From assembly GCF_019430885.1 (NCBI RefSeq), contig NZ_JAHYBZ010000003.1, positions 372,001 to 436,000 on the forward strand: a stretch of DNA of 64,000 bases, in the 5' to 3' direction. Numbering within the stretch: the stretch's first letter is position 1; each line of letters begins with the position of its first letter. Positions 16,623-25,964 of this stretch are shown here, in pieces. The notes beneath the pieces are model-generated. The model made no database searches and had not been told where the DNA came from. It saw only the letters and a list, made by a program, of their open reading frames with translations. The stretch comes from Roseomonas alba (GTDB lineage Bacteria; Pseudomonadota; Alphaproteobacteria; Acetobacterales; Acetobacteraceae). A program made the translations under genes and the position numbers.

Positions 16623-19343
16623 TTAATTCCCCGCCTCGCGCGCAATCACCGCCAGCGCCGCCGCGGACACCGAGATCTGCCCCAGCACCTGCGTCAGGTC
16701 CCGCACGAACCCCCAGGTCTCATAGGGGCTCGGGTCCTGCGGCACGACCACCAGGCTGCCCGGCGGCACCGGCGGCCCGCCCTGCTGCCAGGCGGACAGA
16801 CCGGCCGCGGTGGATTGCCCGTTGGGCAGCACGATGAAGGCGCGGGACGGATCGGCGAAGCGCTGCGTCCCGCCGGAGCCGCGGACATAGTCGCTCGCCC
16901 GCCAGCCGGAGCGGAATTGCAGCGACCCCGGGTTCAGCACCGACCCCACAACGGTCACTTCATTGGGCCGCTTGGGAATGGCGATGATGTCGCCGGGTTC
17001 CAGCAGGACGTCGAGCTCGGGCCGTGCGGCGAGGATGACCGGGTTGGCCTCCACCACCATGCGCCCGGCGGCGCGGGCCTCGCGCAGGGAGTTGGCGAGT
17101 TCCCGCCCTGCCGTGATCGCCGCACCGAGATCGACGCCCGTGCCGCGCGACCCGGCCACGGCCTGGCCGGAGGCGACCTGGATCAGGCTGGTCTCCAATT
17201 CCCGCGCCGTGCGGGCGAAGCCTTCCTGCTGGCGCTCGCGCACCGATTGTCGCGTGAAGACCGCGCCATAGGGATAGGCCTGGGGCGTCAGCCCGCCGGC
17301 ACGGGCGATGACCTCGGACAGGCGTTCCCCGCGGCGGATGTCGTAGGTGCCGGGACGCAGAAATTCGCCGAGCAGGATGACCGGCCCGGTATCGCGGTCC
17401 CCGAAGCCGCGCGGGATGCGGATGGTGTCGCGCGCAGACAGGCGCACCGCCGCGAAGTTGCGGCTCGTCAGATCCAGCCGCGTGCGGGCAAGCGGGATCG
17501 CGCCCCCGCCATCGGGCGGTTCGCGCGCGAATTCCACGACGCGCAGGTCGGCCGCATCCGACAGCCCGCCCGCCGCAGCAATGACGGTGTCGAGGCCCGT
17601 ATCGTCGGTGATGGGGAACAGGCCCGGCGTGCGGACCTCCCCGGTCAGCACGACCGACTGATCGAGCATGAAGGCCGGCAGGTCCGGATAATCCAGATAG
17701 ACCTGCGGGCAGGGCGCGGCCCCGATCTCCGGGAAACCTGCCCCCTTCACATGGGCGTAGCGTTGCGGCGAGGCACGCGACGCCAGCGCCAGGCTGGTCA
17801 GCGCCGGGCAATCCGCCACCGGCGGTGCGTTGGGCGCGGGCGTGGGAGCCTCTCCCCGCAGCGCACGCTGCACGGCCGGCGAGGTCAGGAAGGCGATGTC
17901 CGACCGGGCGAAGACGATGACCTCGTCGCCTTCCTGCAGCGGCATGTTGGCGCGGCCTTCCAGCACGCGGCCGAGGTCGAAGGCCCGGAAGTTCCGCTGC
18001 CCGGTCTGCCGGTCCGCCCGCCACACCACGCCGAGCCGAACATAGGGATCGTTGCGCAGCAGCCGCCGGTCCGAGATCAGCCCGCGCAGTGTCTGGGATT
18101 GCCGCCCGCCGGCCGCCGCGCGCGTCACCGGCACGGCGACATGCCCCGCCAGCCGCACGGTGTTCGCCACCACATCGGCCCCGGGCTGCACCAGCACCGC
18201 GTCGCCGCGGCGGACGGCGGATGTCGGCGCCAGCTCCGCGAAGGACCGTCGGCCCGCGCCATCGCTCTGCTGCACCAGCAGCCGGTTGCCGCCCTGGCGG
18301 ATGGTGCCCCCGGCCAGCGCCAGCATGTCGCCCAGCGGCGCGCTCGCCTGCCGGGAGGGCAGTTCGTAGATCGCCGGCCGTGCCACGTCGCCGGCGACGG
18401 CAACCGTGCCGCCGACGGGCGGGACGATGATGCGATCGCCCTCGCGCAGCGACAGATCCGCATCGCCGGGCGCATCGGCGATGACGCTGTAGAGGTCCAC
18501 GACGCGGCGGCCGCGTGGCCCCTCGATGCGGATGGCGCGCAGCGACCCGGTCTTGCGCACGCCGCCCGTCGCCGACAGCGCGTCCAGCACGGTGGACAGA
18601 GCGTTCAGCGCCTGGAAACCGGGCCGCACCACCTCCCCGGCGACGAAGATGTTCATCTGCCGGACCTGGCCGATCGACAGGAAGACCTCGGACCCGCCGA
18701 GGTCCCGTGTCGCCAGCCCTTCCAGATGCGCCCGCAGGTCCTTCAGGCTGCGCCCGGTGGCCGGAATGGGCGCGAGGTCCGGCAGCAGCAGATTGCCGTC
18801 GCGCCCGATTCGCAGAGTCAGCGTCTGCCGGGCGCGGCCGCGGAAGGCGACGATCACCTCGTCATCCGGACCGAGGATGTAGTCCTCCGGCAGCGCCCCG
18901 AAGCCAAGTGCCGCGCCACCGCCGCCGCCGCGGAAGGTCTCGTAGCCGAATTGCCGCAGCGGCGGACCGTCGAGCCGCGCGGCGAAGAAGGATTCGGCCG
19001 AGGAGAGTGGATCATCCGGCACCACCGGCGCCGGCAGCGGCTGCGCGGCGATGGCCGGCAAGGGCAGGATCGACGCCGCGCGCGGCATCCCGGCGGGCGG
19101 CCCGCGCGTCGCCCCGCCATCCAGCAGGCGCTGCAATGCCTCCTGCGCCGCGCCGGGCGGCAGGTTCGGTAGCGGCGTCCCGCTGGGGACCAGGGATGGC
19201 AGGGTCGGCGGCGTCAGCAGTGGCGACCCGCCTGGCCCCGTCTGCCCCAGCGCCGCCGCCGACAGCCCAAGCAGTGTCGCGATCACCACCGGCAGGATCC
19301 GGCAGAGGGTCGAGGTCAGGCCTGGCAACGGGCGCGGTGGCAA
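16623..19343 (-). CDS. Wza-like polysaccharide export protein with multiple SLBB domains
   Basis: A 906-residue export protein. After a signal sequence (ILPVVIATLLGLSAAALGQ) and a Pro-rich stretch, a polysaccharide export domain starts at YILGPDDEVIVAFRG (about residue 150) and is followed by a series of SLBB domains, for example IFVAGEVVRPGFQALNAL, VAVAGDVARPAIYEL, VVLTGEVRTPGLFPI, VILLGEFLRPGTYDI and VTVVGSVLNPGSLQF. The length, about double E. coli Wza, is explained by the extra SLBB repeats. A hydrophobic helix ends the protein. It should form the periplasm-spanning export conduit, working with the copolymerase at 21586 and YjbH. It is the first gene of a minus-strand pair interrupted by repeat R3. 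Confidence 0.9.
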   Translation of the reverse strand: MPPRPLPGLTSTLCRILPVVIATLLGLSAAALGQTGPGGSPLLTPPTLPSLVPSGTPLPNLPPGAAQEALQRLLDGGATRGPPAGMPRAASILPLPAIAAQPLPAPVVPDDPLSSAESFFAARLDGPPLRQFGYETFRGGGGGAALGFGALPEDYILGPDDEVIVAFRGRARQTLTLRIGRDGNLLLPDLAPIPATGRSLKDLRAHLEGLATRDLGGSEVFLSIGQVRQMNIFVAGEVVRPGFQALNALSTVLDALSATGGVRKTGSLRAIRIEGPRGRRVVDLYSVIADAPGDADLSLREGDRIIVPPVGGTVAVAGDVARPAIYELPSRQASAPLGDMLALAGGTIRQGGNRLLVQQSDGAGRRSFAELAPTSAVRRGDAVLVQPGADVVANTVRLAGHVAVPVTRAAAGGRQSQTLRGLISDRRLLRNDPYVRLGVVWRADRQTGQRNFRAFDLGRVLEGRANMPLQEGDEVIVFARSDIAFLTSPAVQRALRGEAPTPAPNAPPVADCPALTSLALASRASPQRYAHVKGAGFPEIGAAPCPQVYLDYPDLPAFMLDQSVVLTGEVRTPGLFPITDDTGLDTVIAAAGGLSDAADLRVVEFAREPPDGGGAIPLARTRLDLTSRNFAAVRLSARDTIRIPRGFGDRDTGPVILLGEFLRPGTYDIRRGERLSEVIARAGGLTPQAYPYGAVFTRQSVRERQQEGFARTARELETSLIQVASGQAVAGSRGTGVDLGAAITAGRELANSLREARAAGRMVVEANPVILAARPELDVLLEPGDIIAIPKRPNEVTVVGSVLNPGSLQFRSGWRASDYVRGSGGTQRFADPSRAFIVLPNGQSTAAGLSAWQQGGPPVPPGSLVVVPQDPSPYETWGFVRDLTQVLGQISVSAAALAVIAREAGN

Positions 19344-19399
19344 GGGAATCAGAAACGCCTAGCGACAGTTTGAAAACAAGTTATACAACCTACAGGCGA

Positions 19400-21586
19400 T
19401 TGTTAACCTCCGGAAAGAGCCCGCTGACCGAGAGCGCCCTCCTCGCCGAGCCCGCAACGCCCGCCCCGCGCGGAAGCGGCGGGCTGGCGCGGGCCTTGCT
19501 GCACGCCGATGCGGCCTGGCGGCTCGGCCCCCGCGCCTGCGCCCTGTTTGCCTGGCACCGGCTGAGGCTGCGCGCGGGCGTGATCGCGCGCAGCCTTGGC
19601 GATATCGTGCTGCCATCCGGCCGCTTGCTGCCCGATGCCATGCCCGGCGACCGCCTGGCCGGCGATGCCGCCGCCTTGGCCGCCGCTGCCGAAGCCGCAG
19701 TCGCTACCGGCTGGCATGGGCCGTTTCCCGCCGACACGCTGGCCGCCGATCTCGACCTCTTCACCCCCGGCGACATCCGGCCTGTCTGGGAAGCGAATCG
19801 GCTTCTCGCCCTGCCGCTGCTGGCGCTTGCCGCGCGCTGCGCCCCCGCCGATGGCCATCTGGAACGCGCCGAGGTCCTGCTCGCCGATTGGCGCGCCGCG
19901 AACCCGCCCTTCCGCGGCCCGGCCTGGGCCTGCGGGCAGGAAGCCGCGCTGCGCGCCCTGCATCTCTGCCTGGCGCTCGCGCTGCTGGAGGTCGACCGCG
20001 CTCCGCCCCCCGCGATGCGCGCCCTGCTCGCCGCGCACGCCCGCCGCATCGCCGCCACCCGCGCCTACGCCGCCGCGCAGGACAACAACCACGCGATCAG
20101 CGAGCCCGCCGGCCTCTTCGTCCTCGGCCTGGTGCTGAACGACCGGCGGATGGCGCGGCATGCCGCGCGCGACCTGGTCCGCGCCGTCGCCTGGCTGGTC
20201 GCACCCGATGGCAGCTTCGCCCAGGCCTCGCCCGGCTATCACCGGCTGCTGCTGGACACGCTGTCCCTCGCCGAGTGGTTCCGCCGCCGCCATGGCGCGC
20301 CGCCCTTCGATCCTCCGTTCGCATCCCGCACGGCCGCCGCGACGGCTTGGCTCGCGCGCGTGATGGAACCGGGCAGCGGCGCCCTGCCGCGCTGTGGCGC
20401 GACGGATGATTCGCACCTGGCCGACCTGACGCTCCATGGCGCCGCTGACGCGCGGGGAAGCGTCGGGCGCGCCATCAGTCTGTTCGCGGCGGAACAGAAC
20501 GATGGTGGGTCGGTCGCGGAACTGATCTCGGCCGGAGCCCATGCCCGCGAGGAAGAACTGGAGGGGCTTTCGCGCTCCGGAACGCCCCGGCAAGGCCTTC
20601 CCGATGACCGGGATAGGCCCGCCGAAGAAGATCGGAGGGGCTCTGCCCCTCCGAACCACCCCGCCAAGTGCTTGGAGCACTTGGAACGCAGCTACTTGGT
20701 ATCGGGCACGGGGGTCGCGCCCTTGCCCTTGAAGTGGGCTACGGGCGCAAGAGCAGGCTTCGGCGCCTTTCCTGGCTACGGCGCACCGCGCCAAATTTCG
20801 GCTTTCAAAGGCTCTGTGGCCGATGGGCTCCCATCCACGTTGCCTGCAACATCAATGGGTTCCCCTGATGGGGAGGCTTGCAGGGGCCAAGCCCCTCCAA
20901 CTCCACCGCAGAAGCCCCAGAACGGCCTCGCCGCCGCGGAGCCCGTCCCCTGGCACAGCGAAGGCTGGTTCGGCGTGCACAACGCCCGCTTCCGCCTGCT
21001 CCTGCGCACCGGCGCGCCGTTGCGTTTCCGGCCAAGCCAGGCCGACCTGCTGCATCTCGACCTCACCCTGGATGGACAGCCGCTGCTGATCGATGGCGGC
21101 ACCGGCGCCTACAATCCGCCGCCGGACGACGCCTGGTGGACCGATGCCCTCGCCGGCACTGCCGGGCACAACACGATCGAGTTCGACAGCCAGGAGCAGA
21201 TGCCGCGCATCGGGCGTTTCCTGTTCGCCCGCTGGCCGGCCTGCCGCGCCTTGCCGGACGGCGGCGCCCTCCGCGACCACCGGGGCCGCGCCCACCAGCG
21301 CCGCATTCGGCTGTCGCCAACCGCCGTGACCATCGAGGAGCAGGTCGGCGGCCCCTTCGCCCGCTTGGTGCTGCGGTGGCGCCTCGCCCCGGGAGCTTGG
21401 GACCTGACCACGACAGGCGTGTCAGGACCCCGCGCCCGCATTGTCGTGACAGCCGACGTGCCCCACGGCATCCGCCTCGCTCAGGGATGGCACAGCCCGG
21501 CCTATGGCCGCGTCGAACCCGCGCCGGTGCTCGAAATGACCGCCGCCGCGCCCGTCACCCGCCTGGTCACGCGGGTGGAGGCGTGA
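19400..21586 (+). CDS. Heparinase II/III-family protein carrying an in-frame repeat insertion
   Basis: The reading frame encodes an N-terminal helical toroid (AWRLGPRACALFAWHRLRL, then AQDNNHAISEPAGLFVLGL and AQASPGYHRLLLDTL) and a C-terminal beta domain (LRFRPSQADLLHLDLTLDG, then IDGGTGAYN). These are the alginate-lyase and heparinase II/III parts of a polysaccharide lyase. Between them, at about residues 386-503, lie 118 codons of mosaic repeat with no stop. Without these the length would be about 610, normal for the family. No ATG fits the start; TTG 19400 or CTG 19424 (with GGAAAG upstream) are candidates. It may trim or degrade the exopolysaccharide made by this locus. Activity with the insertion is uncertain. 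Confidence 0.75.
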   Translation: MLTSGKSPLTESALLAEPATPAPRGSGGLARALLHADAAWRLGPRACALFAWHRLRLRAGVIARSLGDIVLPSGRLLPDAMPGDRLAGDAAALAAAAEAAVATGWHGPFPADTLAADLDLFTPGDIRPVWEANRLLALPLLALAARCAPADGHLERAEVLLADWRAANPPFRGPAWACGQEAALRALHLCLALALLEVDRAPPPAMRALLAAHARRIAATRAYAAAQDNNHAISEPAGLFVLGLVLNDRRMARHAARDLVRAVAWLVAPDGSFAQASPGYHRLLLDTLSLAEWFRRRHGAPPFDPPFASRTAAATAWLARVMEPGSGALPRCGATDDSHLADLTLHGAADARGSVGRAISLFAAEQNDGGSVAELISAGAHAREEELEGLSRSGTPRQGLPDDRDRPAEEDRRGSAPPNHPAKCLEHLERSYLVSGTGVAPLPLKWATGARAGFGAFPGYGAPRQISAFKGSVADGLPSTLPATSMGSPDGEACRGQAPPTPPQKPQNGLAAAEPVPWHSEGWFGVHNARFRLLLRTGAPLRFRPSQADLLHLDLTLDGQPLLIDGGTGAYNPPPDDAWWTDALAGTAGHNTIEFDSQEQMPRIGRFLFARWPACRALPDGGALRDHRGRAHQRRIRLSPTAVTIEEQVGGPFARLVLRWRLAPGAWDLTTTGVSGPRARIVVTADVPHGIRLAQGWHSPAYGRVEPAPVLEMTAAAPVTRLVTRVEA
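20557..20910. repeat. Mosaic palindromic repeat R4 inside the heparinase-like gene
   Basis: The block begins with AACTGGAGGGGCTTTCGCGCTCC, nearly the same bases as the start of R1, and ends with GGGGCCAAGCCCCTCC. Internal modules match other copies: TGCTTGGAGCACTTGGAACGCAG, GGGCGCAAGAGCAGGCTTCGG, TTTCAAAGGCTCTGTGG and CATCCACGTTGCCTGCAACATC. The length estimated from these edges is 354 bp, a multiple of three, and the host frame stays open through it. Confidence 0.75.
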
Positions 21587-22485
21587 TGATGCCCGTCCAG
21601 CTTCTGCTCTCCGGCCTGTGGCGGCGGCGGTGGCCACTGCTGGGCCTGACCGCGGTGCTGTGGACCGCGGGCGTCGCCCTGGTGCTGGCCATGCCCCGCG
21701 CCTATCTCGCCCAGGCCCTGGTCGCGCCGGCGGAGACGACTTCCTTCGCCGTCTCCTCCCTGCTCTCGCCGTCCCCGTTCGCACCCGCCGGCCTGCTCGA
21801 CACGCGGCCGAACGGCAATTTCGCCGTCTATCTCGGCGCGCTGCGTAGCCCGGAAGCCGCCGCCGTCCTGCTCCGCGACACCGGCATCGGCGCAGCGCTC
21901 GCGGAACGGCGCCGCACTGGCGCCGGCGGTGCGTTCCGCGGGCTGTTCGATCTGGACCGCCCGGTGGATGCCGACGACGTACAGGATTGGCTGGAGCGCA
22001 ATCTCGCCGTCACCCAGTCGCTCGCCTCGGTGACCTGGACGCTGGAACTGCCGCATGCCGACCCGGCGCTCGCCCTTGCGATGCTGCGGCGCCTGCACGC
22101 CTTCGCCGAGGCCAAGGTGCGCGGCGACCTCGCCGAGCAGGCGGGCCGCCGCGTCGCCGCTCTCGAAGCCCGGATCGCGCGCGAGAACGACCTGTTCCTG
22201 CGCAACAGCCTGTATGAATTGCTGGCCCAGCAGCAGCGCGCCGGACTGGTCGTGGCAGCCGACGAGGTCGTCGCCGCGCGCCTGGTGTCGGCGCCGATGG
22301 TGGAGGCGCGGCCTTCCCTGCCCAATCGCCCCCTGCTGATCGCCCTGATGACGGTGGCGGTGCCGATCGCCGTGCTGCTCGGCGCCGCGTCGCTTCTGCT
22401 GCTGCGCTTCGATCCGACCGCGGCCACCGCACCGCGCCGGCGGCAGGAACCGGAACTGGCGCCGGGGATGGCAAGTGCCGATTGA
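21586..22485 (+). CDS. Polysaccharide copolymerase (Wzz-like chain-length protein)
   Basis: A 299-residue inner-membrane protein with one membrane segment near each end: WPLLGLTAVLWTAGVALVLAMPRAYLA (about 14-40) and PLLIALMTVAVPIAVLLGAASLLLL (about 247-271). The region between is periplasmic and partly coiled (EQAGRRVAALEARIARENDLFLRN). The Pro-rich end of the periplasmic part (VSAPMVEARPSLPNRP) precedes the second helix as in Wzz proteins. No tyrosine-kinase domain is fused or adjacent. It starts with ATG overlapping the lyase stop by one base, with GGAGG at 21577-21581. GTG 21583 and ATG 21589 are alternatives. It should set chain length with the polymerase at 22942. Confidence 0.8.
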   Translation: MMPVQLLLSGLWRRRWPLLGLTAVLWTAGVALVLAMPRAYLAQALVAPAETTSFAVSSLLSPSPFAPAGLLDTRPNGNFAVYLGALRSPEAAAVLLRDTGIGAALAERRRTGAGGAFRGLFDLDRPVDADDVQDWLERNLAVTQSLASVTWTLELPHADPALALAMLRRLHAFAEAKVRGDLAEQAGRRVAALEARIARENDLFLRNSLYELLAQQQRAGLVVAADEVVAARLVSAPMVEARPSLPNRPLLIALMTVAVPIAVLLGAASLLLLRFDPTAATAPRRRQEPELAPGMASAD

Positions 22486-22935
22486 CGCCCATCGGAGGAA
22501 CTCTGCCCGTCCGAGCCACCCCGCCAGGGGATTGGATCCCCTGGACCGCACTCTGCTGATACCGGGCAGCAAGGTCATGTCATGCCCTCCCAGCGCGTTT
22601 CGGGCGCAAGGGCGGGCTTCGGCATCCCATTCTGCCCGCGGCGCACGGCACCAAAGTGAGGTTTGCAAAGGCCCTGTCGCCTTTGCTGGGGAGAGTTCGG
22701 GGGGGGCAAAGCCCCCCTCGATCCCGCAGCGGAAGCAAGCATGTCATCAGGAAGGCGCTGCGGCCTCTGCCGGGGTGATTTGGAGAGGTGGCGCCCCTCC
22801 AACGCCACAGCGGCAGCGTCGGAGTGATCAGAAGCGCCTTTCGGCCGATGGAACCCCACGGATGCTGCACGCAACGTCCAGGGGAACCTACCGCGGGGCA
22901 GGGTCTGGAAAGGGAGAGAACCCCTTTCCGATGGT
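22486..22935. repeat. Mosaic palindromic repeat block R5
   Basis: The 456-bp gap between the copolymerase and polymerase genes is almost wholly repeat. It holds CAGGGGATTGGATCCCCTG followed by GACCGCACTCTG, CAGCGCGTTTCGGGCGCAAG, GTTTGCAAAGGCCCTGTCGC, several GGGGCAAAGCCCCCC-type palindromes, and GGATGCTGCACGCAACGTCC. Parts appear duplicated, so this looks like a compound of two or more units. No gene is seen in it. Confidence 0.75.
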
Positions 22936-22941
22936 CGGCCC

Positions 22942-24168
22942 ATGACGGCCCTGGCCGGCATTTTCGCCGCCATCCTCCACTTCGCCGGCGCGCTGAAATC
23001 GACTCCGCTCCTCGCCGCGCTTCCATTCGACCTCACCGCCGTTGCCGCCATGGCCCTGCTGGTCGTCCTGCCATTGCCGGCGCTGGCCAGCGACTGGCAC
23101 GCCGATCCGCTGATCGCGCTACCGCTTGGTGCCTGCGGCGCACTGTGGCTCTGGCTCGTGCTCGCTGGAGCCTGGAGTCCTTCGACCGGCATCCTCGCCG
23201 CGAAGCTGCAGGATGTCGTGCTGCTCGGGCCTGTCATGCTGGCAGCCGGACTGGCAATCGCGGCGCAGGATCGGGCGCTGGCGCACTGCGCCAACGCGGT
23301 GCTGGCCATAGGCGCCGTGGTTGCGGCGAGCATCGCCTGGGGCCTGGCGACCGATCGCATCGTGCTTGGCGGCCTGCCCGGCGCCAGTCCCGACCAGACC
23401 CGCGTGCAGTACCAGATCGCCGGACTGGCCATTGCCTCCGCCGCGGCGTTGGCGGCGGTGCGCGCGGCCGAGGCGCCTCGCGTGTTCCCTCGCCTCCTGT
23501 GGCTCGGCTTCGCCTTCGGTCTGTCGGCGGTCGTGCTGCTGCCGGGCGGGCGGGCGGCGCTGCTGGCGCTGGCGCTGGCGCTCGCCACGGCGCCGGCCAT
23601 CGCGCTGTGGCGATCCGCGCGGCGGGGCCTCGCGATGCTGTGGCCCGCCGCGGTGCTGCTCGCAACCGCGGCGGTACTCGCGATGGTCCTCGCCGATCCG
23701 CCCCTCGCCACCGGCCTGCGCACGCTGGAACGGCTGTCGGAGGGCGAGGTCGCGCAATCCTCGGGCCGGCTTCCCCTGTGGCGCGCGGCGGCAGAGAAAG
23801 GCGGCGAGGCCATGCCCTGGGGCCTCGGCACCGGGGGCTTTACCGTCGCCGCGGGCCATGGCGAGCGGCGCGGCCTCTACCCTCACAACCATCTGCTCGA
23901 AGCCATGGCCGAGGGCGGGTTGCCGGGCCTCGTGCTGTGGCTGATCGCCTTCGGCGGCGGTGGGCTGGCGGCGGTCCGGCTGGGGGCACAGGCCACGGTG
24001 GCGCGGGCGGCGCGGGTCGCGGCGCTCGCGCTGCCGGTCGCACTGTCGATCATGGTCTCGACCGATCTCGGCAACCGGATGGCGTGGTTCGCGCTGGGAC
24101 TGGCGCTTGGACTCGGATTGCGGGCGGAACCACGACATGTACCGGCGCTTCGGCAAGCGGGCCTGTGA
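22942..24168 (+). CDS. O-antigen ligase/polymerase family membrane protein (Wzy_C)
   Basis: A 408-residue protein with about ten to eleven hydrophobic segments. The Wzy_C signature is visible as VVLLPGGRAALLALALA around residue 200 and, after the large periplasmic loop, GLYPHNHLLEAMAEGGLPGLVLW near residue 315. These carry the Arg and His residues needed by WaaL and Wzy enzymes. In this locus it is most likely the polymerase joining repeat units on undecaprenyl carriers. ATG 22942 follows repeat R5 directly. The 3' end overlaps the sugar transferase by 32 bp. Confidence 0.85.
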   Translation: MTALAGIFAAILHFAGALKSTPLLAALPFDLTAVAAMALLVVLPLPALASDWHADPLIALPLGACGALWLWLVLAGAWSPSTGILAAKLQDVVLLGPVMLAAGLAIAAQDRALAHCANAVLAIGAVVAASIAWGLATDRIVLGGLPGASPDQTRVQYQIAGLAIASAAALAAVRAAEAPRVFPRLLWLGFAFGLSAVVLLPGGRAALLALALALATAPAIALWRSARRGLAMLWPAAVLLATAAVLAMVLADPPLATGLRTLERLSEGEVAQSSGRLPLWRAAAEKGGEAMPWGLGTGGFTVAAGHGERRGLYPHNHLLEAMAEGGLPGLVLWLIAFGGGGLAAVRLGAQATVARAARVAALALPVALSIMVSTDLGNRMAWFALGLALGLGLRAEPRHVPALRQAGL

Positions 24169-24742
24169 CGCGCTGGGCGCGGCGCTGCTGATGGTGGCGC
24201 TGGCACCGGTCATGGCAGCGGTGGCGCTGGCGGTGAGGGCTGCGCTCGGTCGTCCGGTGCTGTTCCGCCAGACCCGGGCGGGGCTGGGCGGCGCGCCGTT
24301 CACCCTGCTGAAGTTCCGCACCCTGCAGAACGGCGCCGGCGACGATGCGGCGCGCATGACACGCCTCGGCCGGCTGCTGCGCGCCGTCGCGCTGGATGAA
24401 CTGCCGCAACTGGTCAACGTGCTGCGCGGCGAGATGTCCCTGGTCGGGCCCCGTCCGCTGCCGCTGGACTATGTCCCGCGCTACTCGGCGCGCCAGGCGC
24501 TGCGGCTGACGCTGCGGCCGGGCCTGGCTGGCCTTGCCCAGGCGGCCGGCCGCAACGCCGTGCCCTGGGACGCGCGGTTGGAACTCGACGCCCGCTATGC
24601 CGAGGCCCCGCCACGGATCGGGCGAGATGCGCTGATCCTGATGCGCTGCGCCGCGCTCGCCCTGATGGCGCGCGGCGCCGCCGCACCAGGACACGCAACC
24701 ATGCCGATCTTCGGGAAAATAACCGACAAAACCCCTGGTTGA
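24137..24742 (+). CDS. PglC-type monotopic phosphoglycosyl transferase
   Basis: A 201-residue bacterial sugar transferase. After MYRRFGKRACDALGAALLMVALAPVMAAVALAV, which forms the re-entrant membrane helix, come RPVLFRQTRAGLGGAPFTLLKFRTL, DELPQLVNVLRGEMSLVGPRPL with the catalytic Asp-Glu pair, and LRLTLRPGLAGLAQ. These small enzymes move a sugar-1-phosphate, often diNAc-bacillosamine, onto undecaprenyl phosphate. The short length matches PglC rather than WbaP. It overlaps the polymerase gene and is followed 28 bp later by an aminotransferase resembling PglE, supporting an amino-sugar substrate. The spacer and 3' end are unusually AT-rich (GATTTTCAAATC). Confidence 0.88.
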   Translation: MYRRFGKRACDALGAALLMVALAPVMAAVALAVRAALGRPVLFRQTRAGLGGAPFTLLKFRTLQNGAGDDAARMTRLGRLLRAVALDELPQLVNVLRGEMSLVGPRPLPLDYVPRYSARQALRLTLRPGLAGLAQAAGRNAVPWDARLELDARYAEAPPRIGRDALILMRCAALALMARGAAAPGHATMPIFGKITDKTPG

Positions 24743-24770
24743 TTTTCAAATCATTCAATATCGTCATTGC

Positions 24771-25964
24771 GTGACATTTCTCGCGCCGCTCCACCCTGCG
24801 GCGCGGCCTCTCGGCGGTCTTGCCGCTGAGGTTTCGCCGCGCCGTATCCACCTCTCCCCTCCACATCTGACGGGGCGGGAGGCTGCGGCGCTCCAGGCGG
24901 TGCTGGACAGCGGCTGGGTCGCGCCGGCCGGACCCGCTATCCCGGCCTTCGAGGCAGCGATCGGGGCTGTCACCGGCTTTACCCAGGTGCTCGCCACCGC
25001 CTCGGGCACCGCGGCCCTGCATCTCGCCTTTCGCGTCCTGGACATCGCGCCCGGGGATGAGGTCTGGGCCCCAGGCTTCACCTTCGTCGCCACTATCGCG
25101 CCCGCGGTGCAGATGGGCGCCGTGCCGCGATTCCTCGATGTCGATGCGGGGTCATGGACGCTCGATCCTGATCTGCTGCGGCGGGAACTGCGCGCGGCGG
25201 CGCGGCGGGGCCGGCTGCCGCGAGCAGTGGTGGCGGTCGACATCTACGGCCAGGCGGCCGAGCTCGACGCCATCCTCGCCGCCTGCGGCCACTGGGGCGT
25301 CCCGGTCGTCAGCGACAGCGCCGAGGGGCTGGGCGCCACCATCCGCGGCCGTCACGCCGGGCGCGGCGCGCTGCTCGCGACGCTGTCCTTCAACGGGAAC
25401 AAGATCGTCACCGCAGGCGGGGGCGGGGCACTGGCTTCGGACGATCCGGTGCTGATCGGGCGCGCGCGGCACCTCGCCAGCCATGCCAAGGATCCGGCGC
25501 CGCACTACCAGCACAGCGCCACCGGGCATGCCTATGGGCTTTCCTCACTGCTCGCGGCGGTGGGGCGGGTGCAGCTTGCCGATCTCGCGCCGCGGGTCGC
25601 GGCGCGGCGAGCCATTTTCGCACGCTATGCCGCTGGCCTCGCCGACCTGCCGGGCCTGTCCTTCATGCCCGAGGCGCCCTGGGGCATGGCCACGCGCTGG
25701 CTGACCGCGCTGCTGGTGGATCCCGTCCGCTTCGGCACGGATCGCGAGGCACTGCGCGAGAGCCTGGATGCCGCCGGCGTCGAATCCCGTCCGGTCTGGA
25801 AGCCGCTGCCGCTGCAGCCGATCTTCCGCGACGCGCCGGCAGCCGGCGGCACGGTGGCCGAGGCACTCTTCGCCCGCGGTCTCTGCCTGCCCTCCGGCAC
25901 CGGGATGGAAGCTGGCGACCAAGATCGCGTGATCACGGCGATCCGTGACGCGTGCCGCGCGTGA
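24771..25964 (+). CDS. DegT/DnrJ/EryC1-type sugar aminotransferase
   Basis: A 397-residue PLP enzyme. Key parts are SPPHLTGREAAALQAVLDSGWVAPAGP, ATASGTAALHLAF, VWAPGFTFVATIAPAVQMG, VAVDIYGQAAELDAI, DSAEGLGA and LSFNGNKIVTAGGGGAL, where Lys forms the internal aldimine. It aminates a keto-sugar nucleotide, as PglE does in diNAc-bacillosamine synthesis. No PglF dehydratase or PglD acetyltransferase is in the window. The start is GTG 24771. It overlaps the glycosyltransferase by GTGA. Confidence 0.9.
   Translation: MTFLAPLHPAARPLGGLAAEVSPRRIHLSPPHLTGREAAALQAVLDSGWVAPAGPAIPAFEAAIGAVTGFTQVLATASGTAALHLAFRVLDIAPGDEVWAPGFTFVATIAPAVQMGAVPRFLDVDAGSWTLDPDLLRRELRAAARRGRLPRAVVAVDIYGQAAELDAILAACGHWGVPVVSDSAEGLGATIRGRHAGRGALLATLSFNGNKIVTAGGGGALASDDPVLIGRARHLASHAKDPAPHYQHSATGHAYGLSSLLAAVGRVQLADLAPRVAARRAIFARYAAGLADLPGLSFMPEAPWGMATRWLTALLVDPVRFGTDREALRESLDAAGVESRPVWKPLPLQPIFRDAPAAGGTVAEALFARGLCLPSGTGMEAGDQDRVITAIRDACRA

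Noticed and set aside
16416-19172. Plus-strand open frame of about 918 codons opposite the export-protein gene
   Set aside because: Antisense shadow; the minus-strand frame has clear SLBB domains and a signal peptide.
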